A program made the translations under genes and the position numbers. A model generated the notes under the pieces. That model made no database searches, had not been told where the DNA came from, and saw nothing but the letters and a program-made list of their open reading frames with translations. From Clostridioides sp. (GTDB lineage: Bacteria > Bacillota > Clostridia > Peptostreptococcales > Peptostreptococcaceae), in the NCBI GenBank assembly GCA_031261505.1, contig JAISJN010000008.1, forward strand, positions 62,001 through 126,000: DNA of 64,000 nucleotides, given 5' to 3'. This document shows, in pieces, positions 30,101-37,925 of the stretch (position 1 is its first letter; each line of letters starts with the position of its first letter).

Positions 30101-30364
30101 ACGAGTGCAGACACAGTTATACATTTTGACCCGTGGTGGAACCCATCTGTTGAAAATCAAGCAACTGACCGTGCTCATAGATTTGGGCAAAAAAACACGG
30201 TTCAAGTTATTAAACTTATTGCAAAAGGCACTATTGAAGAGAAAATACTCAAACTTCAGGAGAGCAAAAAGGAGCTTATTTCCACTATCATGGATGGTAA
30301 TTTATCTAATGAAAATCTCTTAAAGGAACTTTCGGATGAGGAAATTCTAAGCCTGTTTAGCTAA
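27194..30364 (+). CDS. SWIM zinc-finger SNF2-family helicase
   Basis: A 1056-residue ATP-dependent DNA translocase of the SNF2 family (RapA/HepA-like). Domains in order: a SWIM zinc finger (CTCPDF..CKHL, about 76-95), a long middle region common to bacterial SNF2 proteins, the SNF2 motor (ILADEMGLGKT, IIDEAQNIKN, LTGTPIEN) and a C-terminal helicase domain (DRAHRFGQ). The start is a TTG at 27194, seven bases after AAAGG; no ATG is nearby. Likely role: remodelling of protein-DNA or transcription complexes. It stands alone and ends at a very strong terminator. Confidence 0.94.
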   Translation: MISENIYEIIKRSTHISRWNSGFKYYFKRLVDSVDITRDDSRFEFRSSVESEYGNEVYNTAFTVDVEKNRVTGSYCTCPDFHNNSAKNSNFLCKHLVATAIKGVDKLEAIELSNKENSSLVPDEEENLFTPLEPDKKLLSLFTKNSEEAEVLNLEVSLTIEPNKSIAEFKIGSGKKSYIIKNIKEFSSSRLNGDPLPFSTKFTYDPSIHYFDSVDEKIVDYIEGYGGNLPHYTLSSADKRYIQINHSSLKSFLSLLRKKDFVLNYEKEVYSPNVYSDVIPLDVELSKSDASVVLSTSEELPLPLTPKGDVVFSAGDLYLLDSEKSTKYMGIYKVLSNNNRIEFEKKDVHEVLNKVLPELQSISDDIYVDDKIKENISSTFKTEFYFDIYKAQIVCEPKFVYEDFEYKFIVPDRQKENEIKNKLLEYLFDPGKDRFVFTGNDDDMFYFLDVGLDELRKYGTVFYSDKFKNRKIYKSESIKAIVDDKLGTYLDFSFNISDIDPKEFSNIMYAFKDSRTYYKLKDGSFMDLREGKTQDFLEFVENIGIDSKDGKYRIPNSRAMYMEKYIKDKNLDLIEGREIIDNISNGFKNAENIDLSLPQNLNADLRAYQVSGFNWFQVLDNYKFGGILADEMGLGKTLQTITFLLAHLGKKSIIITPTSVIYNWKSEFEKFAPDMKVMIVHGSKDERKHALSELESYDVVLTTYGTYKNDVKLYKEIEFDYCIIDEAQNIKNPHSLASKSVKAINAKCRFALTGTPIENNLVELWSIFDFVMPGYLYNKKKFQNIYLKKEANLYNLKLMIKPFILRRTKKEVMTELPDKIEKNYIVELNREERSMYSNYAKYVQQELLERDLKTDKIVVFSYMTKLRQLCLDPSIVVKDYHVQSSKISTCIQLIEEGIENNHKILLFSQFTTVLKKLGTELKKHDVTFSYIDGATKAKDRLNLVEEFNNSDTNHVFLISLKAGGIGLNLTSADTVIHFDPWWNPSVENQATDRAHRFGQKNTVQVIKLIAKGTIEEKILKLQESKKELISTIMDGNLSNENLLKELSDEEILSLFS

Positions 30365-30365
30365 C

Positions 30366-30455
30366 AATGCGATTTCACGATTTTAGTGTTGGATGCAACA
30401 CTACTAAAGAAATAAAATCCCCTACCTACATAGGTGGGGGATTTTATTTCTTTAA
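30366..30455 (+). terminator. SNF2 terminator, built like the two-hairpin repeat
   Basis: Hairpin one (TAGTGTT/AACACTA) is followed by a 22-bp stem (AAAGAAATAAAATCCCC.. pairing to ..GGGGATTTTATTTCTTT) with loop ACAT. The order, the GATTTCACG box and the inner ACCTACATAGGT match the A-then-B layout of the repeat family. Here hairpin B has become a near-perfect terminator for the plus-strand SNF2 gene and perhaps for the minus-strand chimera. Confidence 0.85.
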
Positions 30456-30549
30456 TTATTCGGGGATTTGCATCAATTCGATAATAGATGATTTTTTCAA
30501 CTTCATCGATGCAATTAGCGCTGCCGCAAATCCGAAAATCACCATATTC

Positions 30550-31077
30550 TTATTCTGCCTTTCTAGTCAGTTCAACTATACTCTTCTTTTTTAACATCCT
30601 AGAAGGTATTGATGTTGCAAGTACAGCTATAACCATATTTAATCCAAAGATTATCAAATATAAATTGTAATCCATCACAAACTCAGCATTTTCAAAATCT
30701 ACCTTGAGTTTATTAAATATGATAGACTGTGCACTCAGAGATACTGCTATCGTCAATATATTTGCTATGAGTCCGTAACATGTACCCTGGAGATTTATCA
30801 TGTTTCTAAGTTTCTTCGCAGAAAGTCCTACTGACCTCATCATTCCAAATTCTTCAATCCTTGAAATTAAAAAATCATCCAGCCTTACTTCTCCCGATGT
30901 GGGTTTGTCGAGTCCTGCCATACAGTGGAGCAAGGTTGATTTACCTAATCCACTTGCCCCTACTATTGCTGTGAATTTCTTTGGCTCTATTTCTAGTTCT
31001 ATTCCGGCCAGTGCATTTACTTCGCTTTCGCCTTTTCCGTATATTTTTCTTAAATTTTCAACTCTTAATGTTTTCAT
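30550..31077 (-). pseudogene. In-frame fusion of an ABC ATPase start and an FtsX permease end
   Basis: A 175-residue open frame. Residues 1-65 are the start of a MacB-type ABC ATPase with its Walker A (GASGLGKST, 39-47); the C-loop and Walker B are missing. From about residue 72 it is the last part of an FtsX/MacB permease (RIEEFGMMRSVGLSAKKLR and two membrane helices). A deletion has joined the two genes in frame. Such a protein cannot hydrolyse ATP or transport. The ribosome site (GGGAGG) is intact, so it may still be translated. No other part of the transporter is in the window. Confidence 0.85.
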
Positions 31078-31180
31078 AATATCCTCCCTATTTTCATCTA
31101 GTATAATTTTATTGGTAGTGTAACGTTTTACGCTAGCCTGTATTTACATTTTTAATCTAGTATTAATATAACAAAAATAA

Positions 31181-31226
31181 AGCATACCAAGAAAAATCCC
31201 ATTCTCGGAATCTCTCTCGGCATGCT
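31181..31226 (-). terminator. Terminator of the distal WxL cassette operon
   Basis: On the minus strand AGCATGCC pairs with GGTATGCT (8 bp, one G-U) around a 30-base interior, followed by TTATTTTTG. It lies 32 bases after the last WxL gene. The stem is modest, the U-tract good. Confidence 0.6.
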
Positions 31227-31257
31227 ATAAATTAGCATAAGGTATTTAACTATCTAG

Positions 31258-32013
31258 CTACTTAGGTGTATTCTCTAAATTCCACTCCATATCAGTGGTG
31301 TATTTCTCTTTACTCGCTGTACCGCCAATTACTAGCAGCGATATATTATGGTGATTTTCTTTTGTCACTGAATTTAGATACTGCGTTTCTTCATTTCCAT
31401 ATCTTGCGACAAAGTTTCCACTTCCAGAGTTTAGTTTTGCGTCCATGACTTCGTATTTAAATGTAGGACCTATATTTACTATATCTATTGTCTTATTAAC
31501 TGTTACACCAGAATTATTAGCTCCTGTCGCTGTTGTCGCTTTTTCTCCGTTGTTAAATGTTATTTTAGCGCCTTCCAATACTTTATTTGAAGGTGAGGTA
31601 AACTGTTTCTTTTGAGTAACTGTCATCTGCCAACCCTCGAAAGTTCCCCTGTCATCTGCTACCTGTGCATATCTAGGTTCCCAAGTGCCACTGTGGTGGT
31701 TATCGTCTACCTTTAGTGCATTCGCCCAGTATATCTTATTTGATGCCGATATCACTGTATTTCCAAATTCAAGAGTAGGTCTTACCACTATTTTGAGGTT
31801 ACCTATATTTGTAGTTGTATCCTCGCTTCCCGTAATTGGTTTATCTGGATCTGTTGGGTCTATAGCTGTACCTGGGTCTGTGTTTTCTATAAATGTAGCG
31901 GTACCATTCGAAGTCGCTGTGTCTGCCGATACCACTAATGCATTTCCAGTCGTAATTATAAATCCAGAGACAATTGCTATCGTCGCAAATTTTTTTAGCT
32001 TCGAAAATTTCAT
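31258..32013 (-). CDS. Small WxL-domain surface protein, cassette 1
   Basis: A 251-residue secreted protein: signal peptide (KFATIAIVSGFIITTGNALVVSA), a Pro-Asp rich linker (DPGTAIDPTDPDKP), and a WxL domain with its two tryptophan motifs (GWQMTVTQ and MEWNLENTP). WxL domains attach non-covalently to the wall or to partner WxL proteins. The first motif is W-Q-M, a slight departure from W-x-L. The start follows AGGGGGG. It is the last gene of cassette 1; paralogues lie at 35772 and 42611. Confidence 0.92.
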   Translation of the reverse strand: MKFSKLKKFATIAIVSGFIITTGNALVVSADTATSNGTATFIENTDPGTAIDPTDPDKPITGSEDTTTNIGNLKIVVRPTLEFGNTVISASNKIYWANALKVDDNHHSGTWEPRYAQVADDRGTFEGWQMTVTQKKQFTSPSNKVLEGAKITFNNGEKATTATGANNSGVTVNKTIDIVNIGPTFKYEVMDAKLNSGSGNFVARYGNEETQYLNSVTKENHHNISLLVIGGTASKEKYTTDMEWNLENTPK

Positions 32014-32044
32014 TTACTTGGTTCCCCCCTGTCATCTTAACTGT

Positions 32045-32112
32045 GTCTATATACATATCTGATTTCCTATATTTTCTATATTTACTTATCTTCTTATATT
32101 TCCTATATTCAC
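32045..32112. repeat. Short AT-rich tandem repeats after the CWB2 gene
   Basis: Imperfect repeats of TTTCCTATATT and CACTTATCTTCCTAT units of about 12 and 25 bp lie between the cassette-1 CWB2 stop codon and the following WxL gene. They occupy the place where the paralogues encode their C-terminal tail. They may mark the slippage or deletion that removed it. Confidence 0.6.
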
Positions 32113-33171
32113 TTATCTTCCTATAAGAATATGCCCATTTGATAGCCTTTGAGATATTTTGACCGCTGTCTCGTATCTGTTTAAACCAGCTACCCTTTCT
32201 GTTCTTAGGACTCCTAGGTTATTTTCAATGTATTGAGAAACTGAGTTCGTTCCTCCTCCTATCAATACATTTTCCATAGCCCATAGGTTAATTTTATTTT
32301 TAGTTATATCAGAGAGTTCAGTTGGATTCGTGAGTAGTATCGGTGCGTGGAAATTCGCAGCTAAGGTACTCACCGTAAGTCCATCTGGGAAGTTTGTACC
32401 GTCTACTAGCACCATATCCGACAAATTTGTAGTTGTATTTCTGACTTCTTCAGCAATGATTGAAGCTGTCTCATATCTATTTATTCCGCCAAATCTTCTG
32501 ACGTTTTGTGTTGTGAAACTGTCTTCTATTTGCTTAGAAACCGAATTAGTTCCTCCACCTATCGTAATATCACTTATAGACCACTCCGCAATCTTCTCCT
32601 TAGTAGACTGAGTAAGTGTAGGAGGTGTTGTAAGAAGTATCGGAACCCTAAGATGAGTTGCCAATCCAGATATAGTTATTACGTCTGGGAAGTTTGTACC
32701 GTCTACCAGCATTGCACCAGACAATACGTTGGTCAAACTTCTGACTTCTTTACCTATTTCTATAGCTGTATCATATCTATTTGCACCAGATACCCTTCTC
32801 ACTGCATAGCCAGATAATTGTGAAATTACTTTCTCAGATACTGAATCTTCGCCACCAGATATTATTATCTCATCTATATCGAGTCTTCTTATCTCGTCAA
32901 ACGTCTTTTCGTCTATCGAATCCCTGCTCGTAAGAAGTATAGGGCATTTCCTTTCATTTGCTAATACGGTTGATGCGAGTACATCGGTGTATTTTTCTCC
33001 ACTGGCTAGTATGACGTACTTCCTAGTACATGGATTTGGGGGTGGATTTTCATCTCCATCGAAACCTACCCCGCCACCCGACTCTGAACTATCAGCAAAT
33101 ACTACATTCATAGATAAGAGCATTGCAATGCTTAAAACTGTGACTCCGTTGAGAAGTTTTCTTACTTTCAT
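32113..33171 (-). CDS. Triple CWB2-repeat surface protein, cassette 1
   Basis: A 352-residue secreted protein: signal peptide (VTVLSIAMLLSMNVVFA), a short acidic linker, then three CWB2 repeats (PF04122), each with the I-L-A-S-G/L-V-D-G-T start and S-G-G/G-G-G-T-N-S-V-S end. In C. difficile three such repeats bind an anionic wall polymer, so this is probably a wall anchor. It stops right after LIGR, whereas both paralogues continue with a 20-30 residue tail. Start: ATG at 33171 after GGAG; upstream frame to 33324 lies in a repeat element. Confidence 0.92.
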   Translation of the reverse strand: MKVRKLLNGVTVLSIAMLLSMNVVFADSSESGGGVGFDGDENPPPNPCTRKYVILASGEKYTDVLASTVLANERKCPILLTSRDSIDEKTFDEIRRLDIDEIIISGGEDSVSEKVISQLSGYAVRRVSGANRYDTAIEIGKEVRSLTNVLSGAMLVDGTNFPDVITISGLATHLRVPILLTTPPTLTQSTKEKIAEWSISDITIGGGTNSVSKQIEDSFTTQNVRRFGGINRYETASIIAEEVRNTTTNLSDMVLVDGTNFPDGLTVSTLAANFHAPILLTNPTELSDITKNKINLWAMENVLIGGGTNSVSQYIENNLGVLRTERVAGLNRYETAVKISQRLSNGHILIGR

Positions 33172-33188
33172 AACACACTCTCCCTTCA

Positions 33189-33292
33189 TATAACTTGAGA
33201 AATATGTTTCCACCTCTGTATAGGTATAAATCTCTCGCCTCATCGGTAGAAACATTTTTCCTAACAAAACTTTAGAATCGCTCCCTTTTAAA
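33189..33292. repeat. Two-hairpin intergenic repeat, copy 5 (degraded)
   Basis: On the minus strand: TTTAAAAGGGAGCGATTC (changed box), a poor hairpin A, then GAGAGATTTATACC..AGAGGTGG..ATATTTCTCAAGTTATAT (hairpin B and terminal box). It lies inside the cassette-1 unit, between the large surface protein and the CWB2 gene, and ends right at the ribosome site of the latter. Confidence 0.6.
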
Positions 33293-33365
33293 CAAGTCCT
33301 ATCAAAGTGCATTCTCCGCAACACGCAATATAATCAATGTTTTCACTAACTATTTACAGTTCCTA

Positions 33366-35642
33366 TCAAGGTCCATTTGTCAAGGTCCACTCAATCGTTC
33401 CATTGTATGTTCCTTTTTCAATCGGAAGTCCATGGTAGTCTAGACATATACCTGTATTTGTTCCATTCCACTTACTCCCTGAAATATTGTATATCTCTGT
33501 AGTATTGGTATCTGAAACAATATCTACTGGAACATTTAATGCCATACTCTTTAGATTGCCATTGTCCAGATACGCTATCGCTCCACTCACAACTCTATTT
33601 GAAACGCTGTTAGTGAGTTCTTTTGTCGTCTTTGCTGATACCGTCCACGGAACCTTCGTCTTACGTGTGTCGCTTACAGCCAATTGACTGCCAGCTGCTA
33701 ATGGCTCAGCCAATTTCTTGTCTAGACCGATATTGTAGTTGTACTTAATGGTTCCAAAGTTTATAGTTTTAGGAACTATTAACTTCAGTTCTTCTGTAAC
33801 TATAGCACCCGTTTCACTTGAAACCCTGCTTAGATGTTGCATCAATGCCTGCTTTATTGTCTGCGTCGCCGAAGTTCCAGTGATTGTAAAGCCTGCACAC
33901 ATTTGATCTTCTATCGTACTGCTATTACTACCTGTTAACTTTATATTTCCACTGCTTCCTAGATTAAAACTTTGTGTAGGAGGTCCATTTATATTAAAAG
34001 GCTCTCTAGACCAGGTATTTATATTAGCACCGTTTATTGAAACATAAGAATATGAAAGTGTCTTCCAGAGCCATTCTCCACCGCCCTTATTTGCTATATC
34101 GTATACAGCTGGACTGTCCAGTAACAAACTTGTCGAAAAATCGTTTGAAGGACAGTGAACTGCTATAGCTCCAACTGCCTTCATAGTTCCAATAGGGTCG
34201 TAATAATAGCCTGTGTCATGTTTGCCTGTGTGACCATAGGCTAAAAATGTAGATCCCTTTCCTATTGTACAGTTGATATTGTCTCCGTTTAATAGTAAGG
34301 CCGTTCCATCTACTGACGTCAGACTCAAAAGCGATCCTTCTGATGTTGTCAAAGTCGTCTTGCCCTTCATAGTGAGCGCTACAGATTTATCGGTTCCCTT
34401 ACCAGTAGATATTATTATCAATTTTGCATTTTTTCCTACAGTCAGGGTTCCACCTGTCAAGACTTCACCAGTTGATTCTAGCTTAACTGTAGTTCCTTCT
34501 GCCACATTAAATCCATATCCTATACTCCCTCTGAGTAGAGGTTTTTGCGTTGTCGCTGGATTTTGGACTAGAGATATTGCCGATGAATCATCGCTTATAG
34601 TATTTCCACTGTAATTAGAGTCCTTGCTAAAATATAAATCTCCAGCCTGTACTGCACTGTATATTGTAGTTAAATCTACCTTCCCACTAAATGTCACCCT
34701 TCCAGAGCAAGACACTAGTCTAGGTATTGGATTTTTAGAATCTGTTGATATATTTCCTATTTCGAAATTCCAACCTGTTAGAGCCTGGTCTGAATTTGGA
34801 CCGAGTAGGGCAGATTGAGGAGATTCTTGATCTCTATCACCGTCATTCCAAAGTCCATCTGAAAGTATCTGTATATCGTGTATGTTAAATATCTTTGTCG
34901 TTATAGACTGTGATAAAGGTAAATCAGCCCTATCGCCCACTGAATATTCTTTTGGAAATATCAATTTATGATAAGAACCATCTTCTTTAGCTCCAGTTAT
35001 CTCGATATTGTTTTTTCTTCCTTGAAAAGTATTTCCTCCTGTAGCTGTTATATCACCCTTTAAGTGAATTTCCTCTACGGTTTCATTATTATATGCGTCC
35101 TTAAACTCATCCCAAGTACTCACTTCTCTAACTGCTATATTCGTTGGAACATTAGCTTCTATTAATACGCCATCTTCTGATTGTGACTCTTGGTTTTCTT
35201 GGTTCGATTGCTGCGTTTCACCAGATGTTTGATCATTTGGTATCGCTTCATCCTCTTCATCCTCTTCTACAGACGTTTCCTTATTTTCAAAATCTGTAGC
35301 CTTATCTTCTTCGCCCAAAGCTTTGTCTTCTTTATCTGCGTGTTTATCTTCTTCTCCTAATGCCTTGCTTTCTTTATTCAAATCTTCATCTTCTCCACTC
35401 AAAGCTTTGTTTTCTACTGTTTTATATATATTCTCGCTTGAATTATCAAGTTTATCTTCACCCTTGTTCTCAAGTCCACCCGTCAAAATACTTCTGTTGG
35501 TGTTAAATGAGGTATCTCTCATTTCAGCAGAAACCAATATGCCTGATGAAGAGAGGGTAAGTGCTAGTGCAGCACCTAGTGCTGCTAATCTTTTACATAG
35601 CTTTTTAAATTTAATTTCAATGCACCTCCATTCGCGTTGCAC
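33366..35642 (-). CDS. Large surface protein with adhesive and WxL-like domains, cassette 1
   Basis: A 758-residue secreted protein. It has a signal peptide (LAALGAALALTLSSSGILVSA), an acidic low-complexity stalk with repeated KALGEEDK units (about 80-150), and a beta-helix-like domain (VSTWDEFKDAYNN onward, resembling the pectate-lyase-like adhesive domain). The C-terminal WxL-like region has VPWTVSAK and, at the end, GTIEWTLTNGP. It lacks the Ig-like N-terminal domain of its two paralogues. The ORF begins at a GTG (35642), but the GGAGG lies downstream of it, so translation may begin at an ATT or other codon near 35610. The first W motif reads W-T-V rather than W-x-L. Confidence 0.85.
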   Translation of the reverse strand: MQREWRCIEIKFKKLCKRLAALGAALALTLSSSGILVSAEMRDTSFNTNRSILTGGLENKGEDKLDNSSENIYKTVENKALSGEDEDLNKESKALGEEDKHADKEDKALGEEDKATDFENKETSVEEDEEDEAIPNDQTSGETQQSNQENQESQSEDGVLIEANVPTNIAVREVSTWDEFKDAYNNETVEEIHLKGDITATGGNTFQGRKNNIEITGAKEDGSYHKLIFPKEYSVGDRADLPLSQSITTKIFNIHDIQILSDGLWNDGDRDQESPQSALLGPNSDQALTGWNFEIGNISTDSKNPIPRLVSCSGRVTFSGKVDLTTIYSAVQAGDLYFSKDSNYSGNTISDDSSAISLVQNPATTQKPLLRGSIGYGFNVAEGTTVKLESTGEVLTGGTLTVGKNAKLIIISTGKGTDKSVALTMKGKTTLTTSEGSLLSLTSVDGTALLLNGDNINCTIGKGSTFLAYGHTGKHDTGYYYDPIGTMKAVGAIAVHCPSNDFSTSLLLDSPAVYDIANKGGGEWLWKTLSYSYVSINGANINTWSREPFNINGPPTQSFNLGSSGNIKLTGSNSSTIEDQMCAGFTITGTSATQTIKQALMQHLSRVSSETGAIVTEELKLIVPKTINFGTIKYNYNIGLDKKLAEPLAAGSQLAVSDTRKTKVPWTVSAKTTKELTNSVSNRVVSGAIAYLDNGNLKSMALNVPVDIVSDTNTTEIYNISGSKWNGTNTGICLDYHGLPIEKGTYNGTIEWTLTNGP

Positions 35643-35702
35643 TCTGTTGCTAATGTCCTTTTAGGTGTCTTTTTAAGCTTGATCAAAATTTTTGGTAAAA
35701 CC

Positions 35703-35738
35703 CATTGAAGCATTCGGTGTACGCCAAATGCTTCAATG
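35703..35738 (-). other. Junction hairpin after WxL cassette 2
   Basis: A 12-bp perfect stem (CATTGAAGCATT with AATGCTTCAATG) between the cassette-2 WxL gene and the cassette-1 large gene, followed on the minus strand by GGGTTTTACC. The U-tract is short, so partial termination is likely. The equivalent junction at 42532-42569 has a hairpin with a related core (AAGCATT..GG). Confidence 0.75.
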
Positions 35739-35771
35739 AGTTTACATATATTATTGTCTAAACAGGCCTCG

Positions 35772-36536
35772 TTATTTAGGTGTATTTTCAAGGTTCCAAG
35801 ACAATGTAGTATTGTACACTTCTTTACCAGCTGTTCCACCTTTTACAAATAATGAAATATTGTGGTGATTTTCAGTTGTTCCATCTATATACTGAGTTTC
35901 TTGATCTCCAAATCTAGTAACGAAACTTCCATTACCACTGCCAGCCTTAGCATCCATTACTGTATATTTATAAGTTGCTCCTATATTTTGGAGAAGTACA
36001 GTAGGTTGTGAAGTTACGCCTAAAAAGTTTGCAGTTGAAGTATCTGTGAACATACTTGATTTTCTACCATTGTTAAATGTAATCTTTGCTCCATCCAACT
36101 GTTTTCCTGATGTCACTCCTGTAAATTGATTTAACTGAGCTACTGTTAAATGCCAACCCTTAAACTCACCTGTATCATCTGTAACCTGTACGTATCTAGG
36201 TTCCCATATTCCGCCGTGGTGGTTGTCGTTAACTTTTAGAGATGAAGCGTAGTAAGTCTTATCTGCTGCAGAGACTTTTTGTTCTCCAAATACCAATGTT
36301 GGTCTTACTACTATCTTTAGTTCTCCACCATTTCCAGTTTGATCTCCTCCACCGTTGTTTTCTTGACCTGGGTCAGTTGGGTCGATTGGTGTTCCTGGAT
36401 CATTGTTAGGCACAAACTCTGCTGAACCTCCTGAAGTAGAGCTATCTGCAGATACGATTAAACCAGTACCCCCAACTACCACCAATCCTGTTACCATTAC
36501 CATTGCAGTAAGTTTTTTTAATTGTGAAAATTTCAT
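35772..36536 (-). CDS. Small WxL-domain surface protein, cassette 2
   Basis: A 254-residue secreted protein: signal peptide (TAMVMVTGLVVVGGTGLIVSA), DPGTPIDPTDPG linker with a glycine-rich stretch, then the WxL domain (GWHLTVAQ and LSWNLENTP, both true W-x-L motifs). It is closely similar to the cassette-1 paralogue over its whole length (shared HHNISL, FVTRFG/FVARYG, LDGAKITFNNG/LEGAKITFNNG). The start follows AGGGGGAAA. It comes after the cassette-2 CWB2 gene. Confidence 0.95.
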   Translation of the reverse strand: MKFSQLKKLTAMVMVTGLVVVGGTGLIVSADSSTSGGSAEFVPNNDPGTPIDPTDPGQENNGGGDQTGNGGELKIVVRPTLVFGEQKVSAADKTYYASSLKVNDNHHGGIWEPRYVQVTDDTGEFKGWHLTVAQLNQFTGVTSGKQLDGAKITFNNGRKSSMFTDTSTANFLGVTSQPTVLLQNIGATYKYTVMDAKAGSGNGSFVTRFGDQETQYIDGTTENHHNISLFVKGGTAGKEVYNTTLSWNLENTPK

Positions 36537-36647
36537 AGCTATTTCCCCCTGTTCTCTTTATTTTTTATATTTTTGTTACATTGTAACCTCGTCGATATTT
36601 CATTTTTTTCCTAGACGGGATCCGCCCAGTATTTATTCAATATATCC

Positions 36648-37844
36648 TTATTGAATACCAAATACCCTGTTAAACAGAGTTCTAAATATGCTCTGTTTTT
36701 CCACCGAGCTAGCCCTCGCTGCTGGGTTAGTAGCCATTCTTCCTATTGGAGTGTCTTTGCTAGATAGCCTTTCAGATATCTTAACCGCTGTCTCGTATCT
36801 ATTTATACCAGATACCCTCTCCACTCTCTTTACCCCTAGGTTGTCCACAACATTTTTCGATACGGAGTTTATACCTCCGCCAATCAATACGTTTTCCATA
36901 CCCCAAACACTCATTTTGCTTTTCGTTGTATCATGTAGTGCAGCTGGATGTGTGAGCAATATAGGTGCTTTGAAAGCTGCTGCCAATGTACTTACTGTAA
37001 GCCCATCTGGGAAGTTAGTACCGTCGACTAGCACCATATCTGTTGAATTTCCAGCTTTGTTTCTAACCTCTTGCGCTATAGATAAAGCTGTTTCATATCT
37101 ATTTGATCCACCAAACCTCACAACTTTCTGTGTTGTAAAGCTATCTTGAATTTGTTGAGATACTGAATTAGTACCTCCACCAATTGTTATATCATTTATA
37201 GACCATTCTTTTATTTTATCCTTGGTAGACGTTGTCAACGTTTGCGGCGATGTGAGTAGTATCGGCACTCTAAGTTGAGTTGCCAGTCCAGATATAGTTA
37301 TTACGTCTGGGAAATTTGTACCATCTACCAACATTGCTCCAGATAAAATATTGGTCAATCCTCTAACTTCTTTAGCCACTTCAATTGCAGTCTCATATCT
37401 ATTTGCTCCAGATACCCTTCTTGTAGTGTAACCGGATAACTGTGTTACTATCTTTTCTGATACTGAATCTGGACCTCCAGATATTATTACTTCCTCAGTC
37501 TTAAGTCTTTTTATTTCATTTAAGGTCTTTTCATCTAATGAATCTTTTGTTGTCAACAGTATAGGACATTTCCTCTCATTAGCTAAAACAGTAGAAGCAA
37601 GGACGTCTGTATATTTTTCACCACTGGCGAGTATGACGTATTTCTTATCAGTAGGTTCTGGAGTTTCGCCTCCGCCACCACCACTTCCGCCTCCGCCGCC
37701 ACTTCCGCCGCCTCCGCTATCATCATCTACGAACTTAACGCCACTCTCTGACAAAGTGCTACTGTCAGCTAAGACTACATTCGTACTTAGTGTCAAAGCA
37801 ATACTTATAAATGCTACTCCTTTAAGAAATTTTTTTAGTTTCAT
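36648..37844 (-). CDS. Triple CWB2-repeat surface protein, cassette 2
   Basis: A 398-residue secreted protein: signal peptide, then a flexible linker of GGGGSGGGGG type, three CWB2 repeats, and a C-terminal tail ending in a basic-hydrophobic segment (SIFRTLFNRVFGIQ). The Gly-Ser linker probably spaces the wall-binding part from something at the N terminus. The tail could be an amphipathic helix for partner binding. Start: ATG at 37844, eleven bases after AAAGG; the ATG at 37853 is too close to that site. It lies 81 bases after the large protein gene. Confidence 0.93.
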   Translation of the reverse strand: MKLKKFLKGVAFISIALTLSTNVVLADSSTLSESGVKFVDDDSGGGGSGGGGGSGGGGGETPEPTDKKYVILASGEKYTDVLASTVLANERKCPILLTTKDSLDEKTLNEIKRLKTEEVIISGGPDSVSEKIVTQLSGYTTRRVSGANRYETAIEVAKEVRGLTNILSGAMLVDGTNFPDVITISGLATQLRVPILLTSPQTLTTSTKDKIKEWSINDITIGGGTNSVSQQIQDSFTTQKVVRFGGSNRYETALSIAQEVRNKAGNSTDMVLVDGTNFPDGLTVSTLAAAFKAPILLTHPAALHDTTKSKMSVWGMENVLIGGGINSVSKNVVDNLGVKRVERVSGINRYETAVKISERLSSKDTPIGRMATNPAARASSVEKQSIFRTLFNRVFGIQ

Positions 37845-37925
37845 ACTATACATATCCTTTACACTTCATATTTTTATTATTTTAACCCGATATACTCAGG
37901 CCTTATTTCAATATCAGACAATCTA

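Noticed and set aside
30367-30594. 75-codon plus-strand frame after the SNF2 gene
   Set aside because: It runs through a strong terminator hairpin and into the end of the ABC/FtsX chimera, without a ribosome site.
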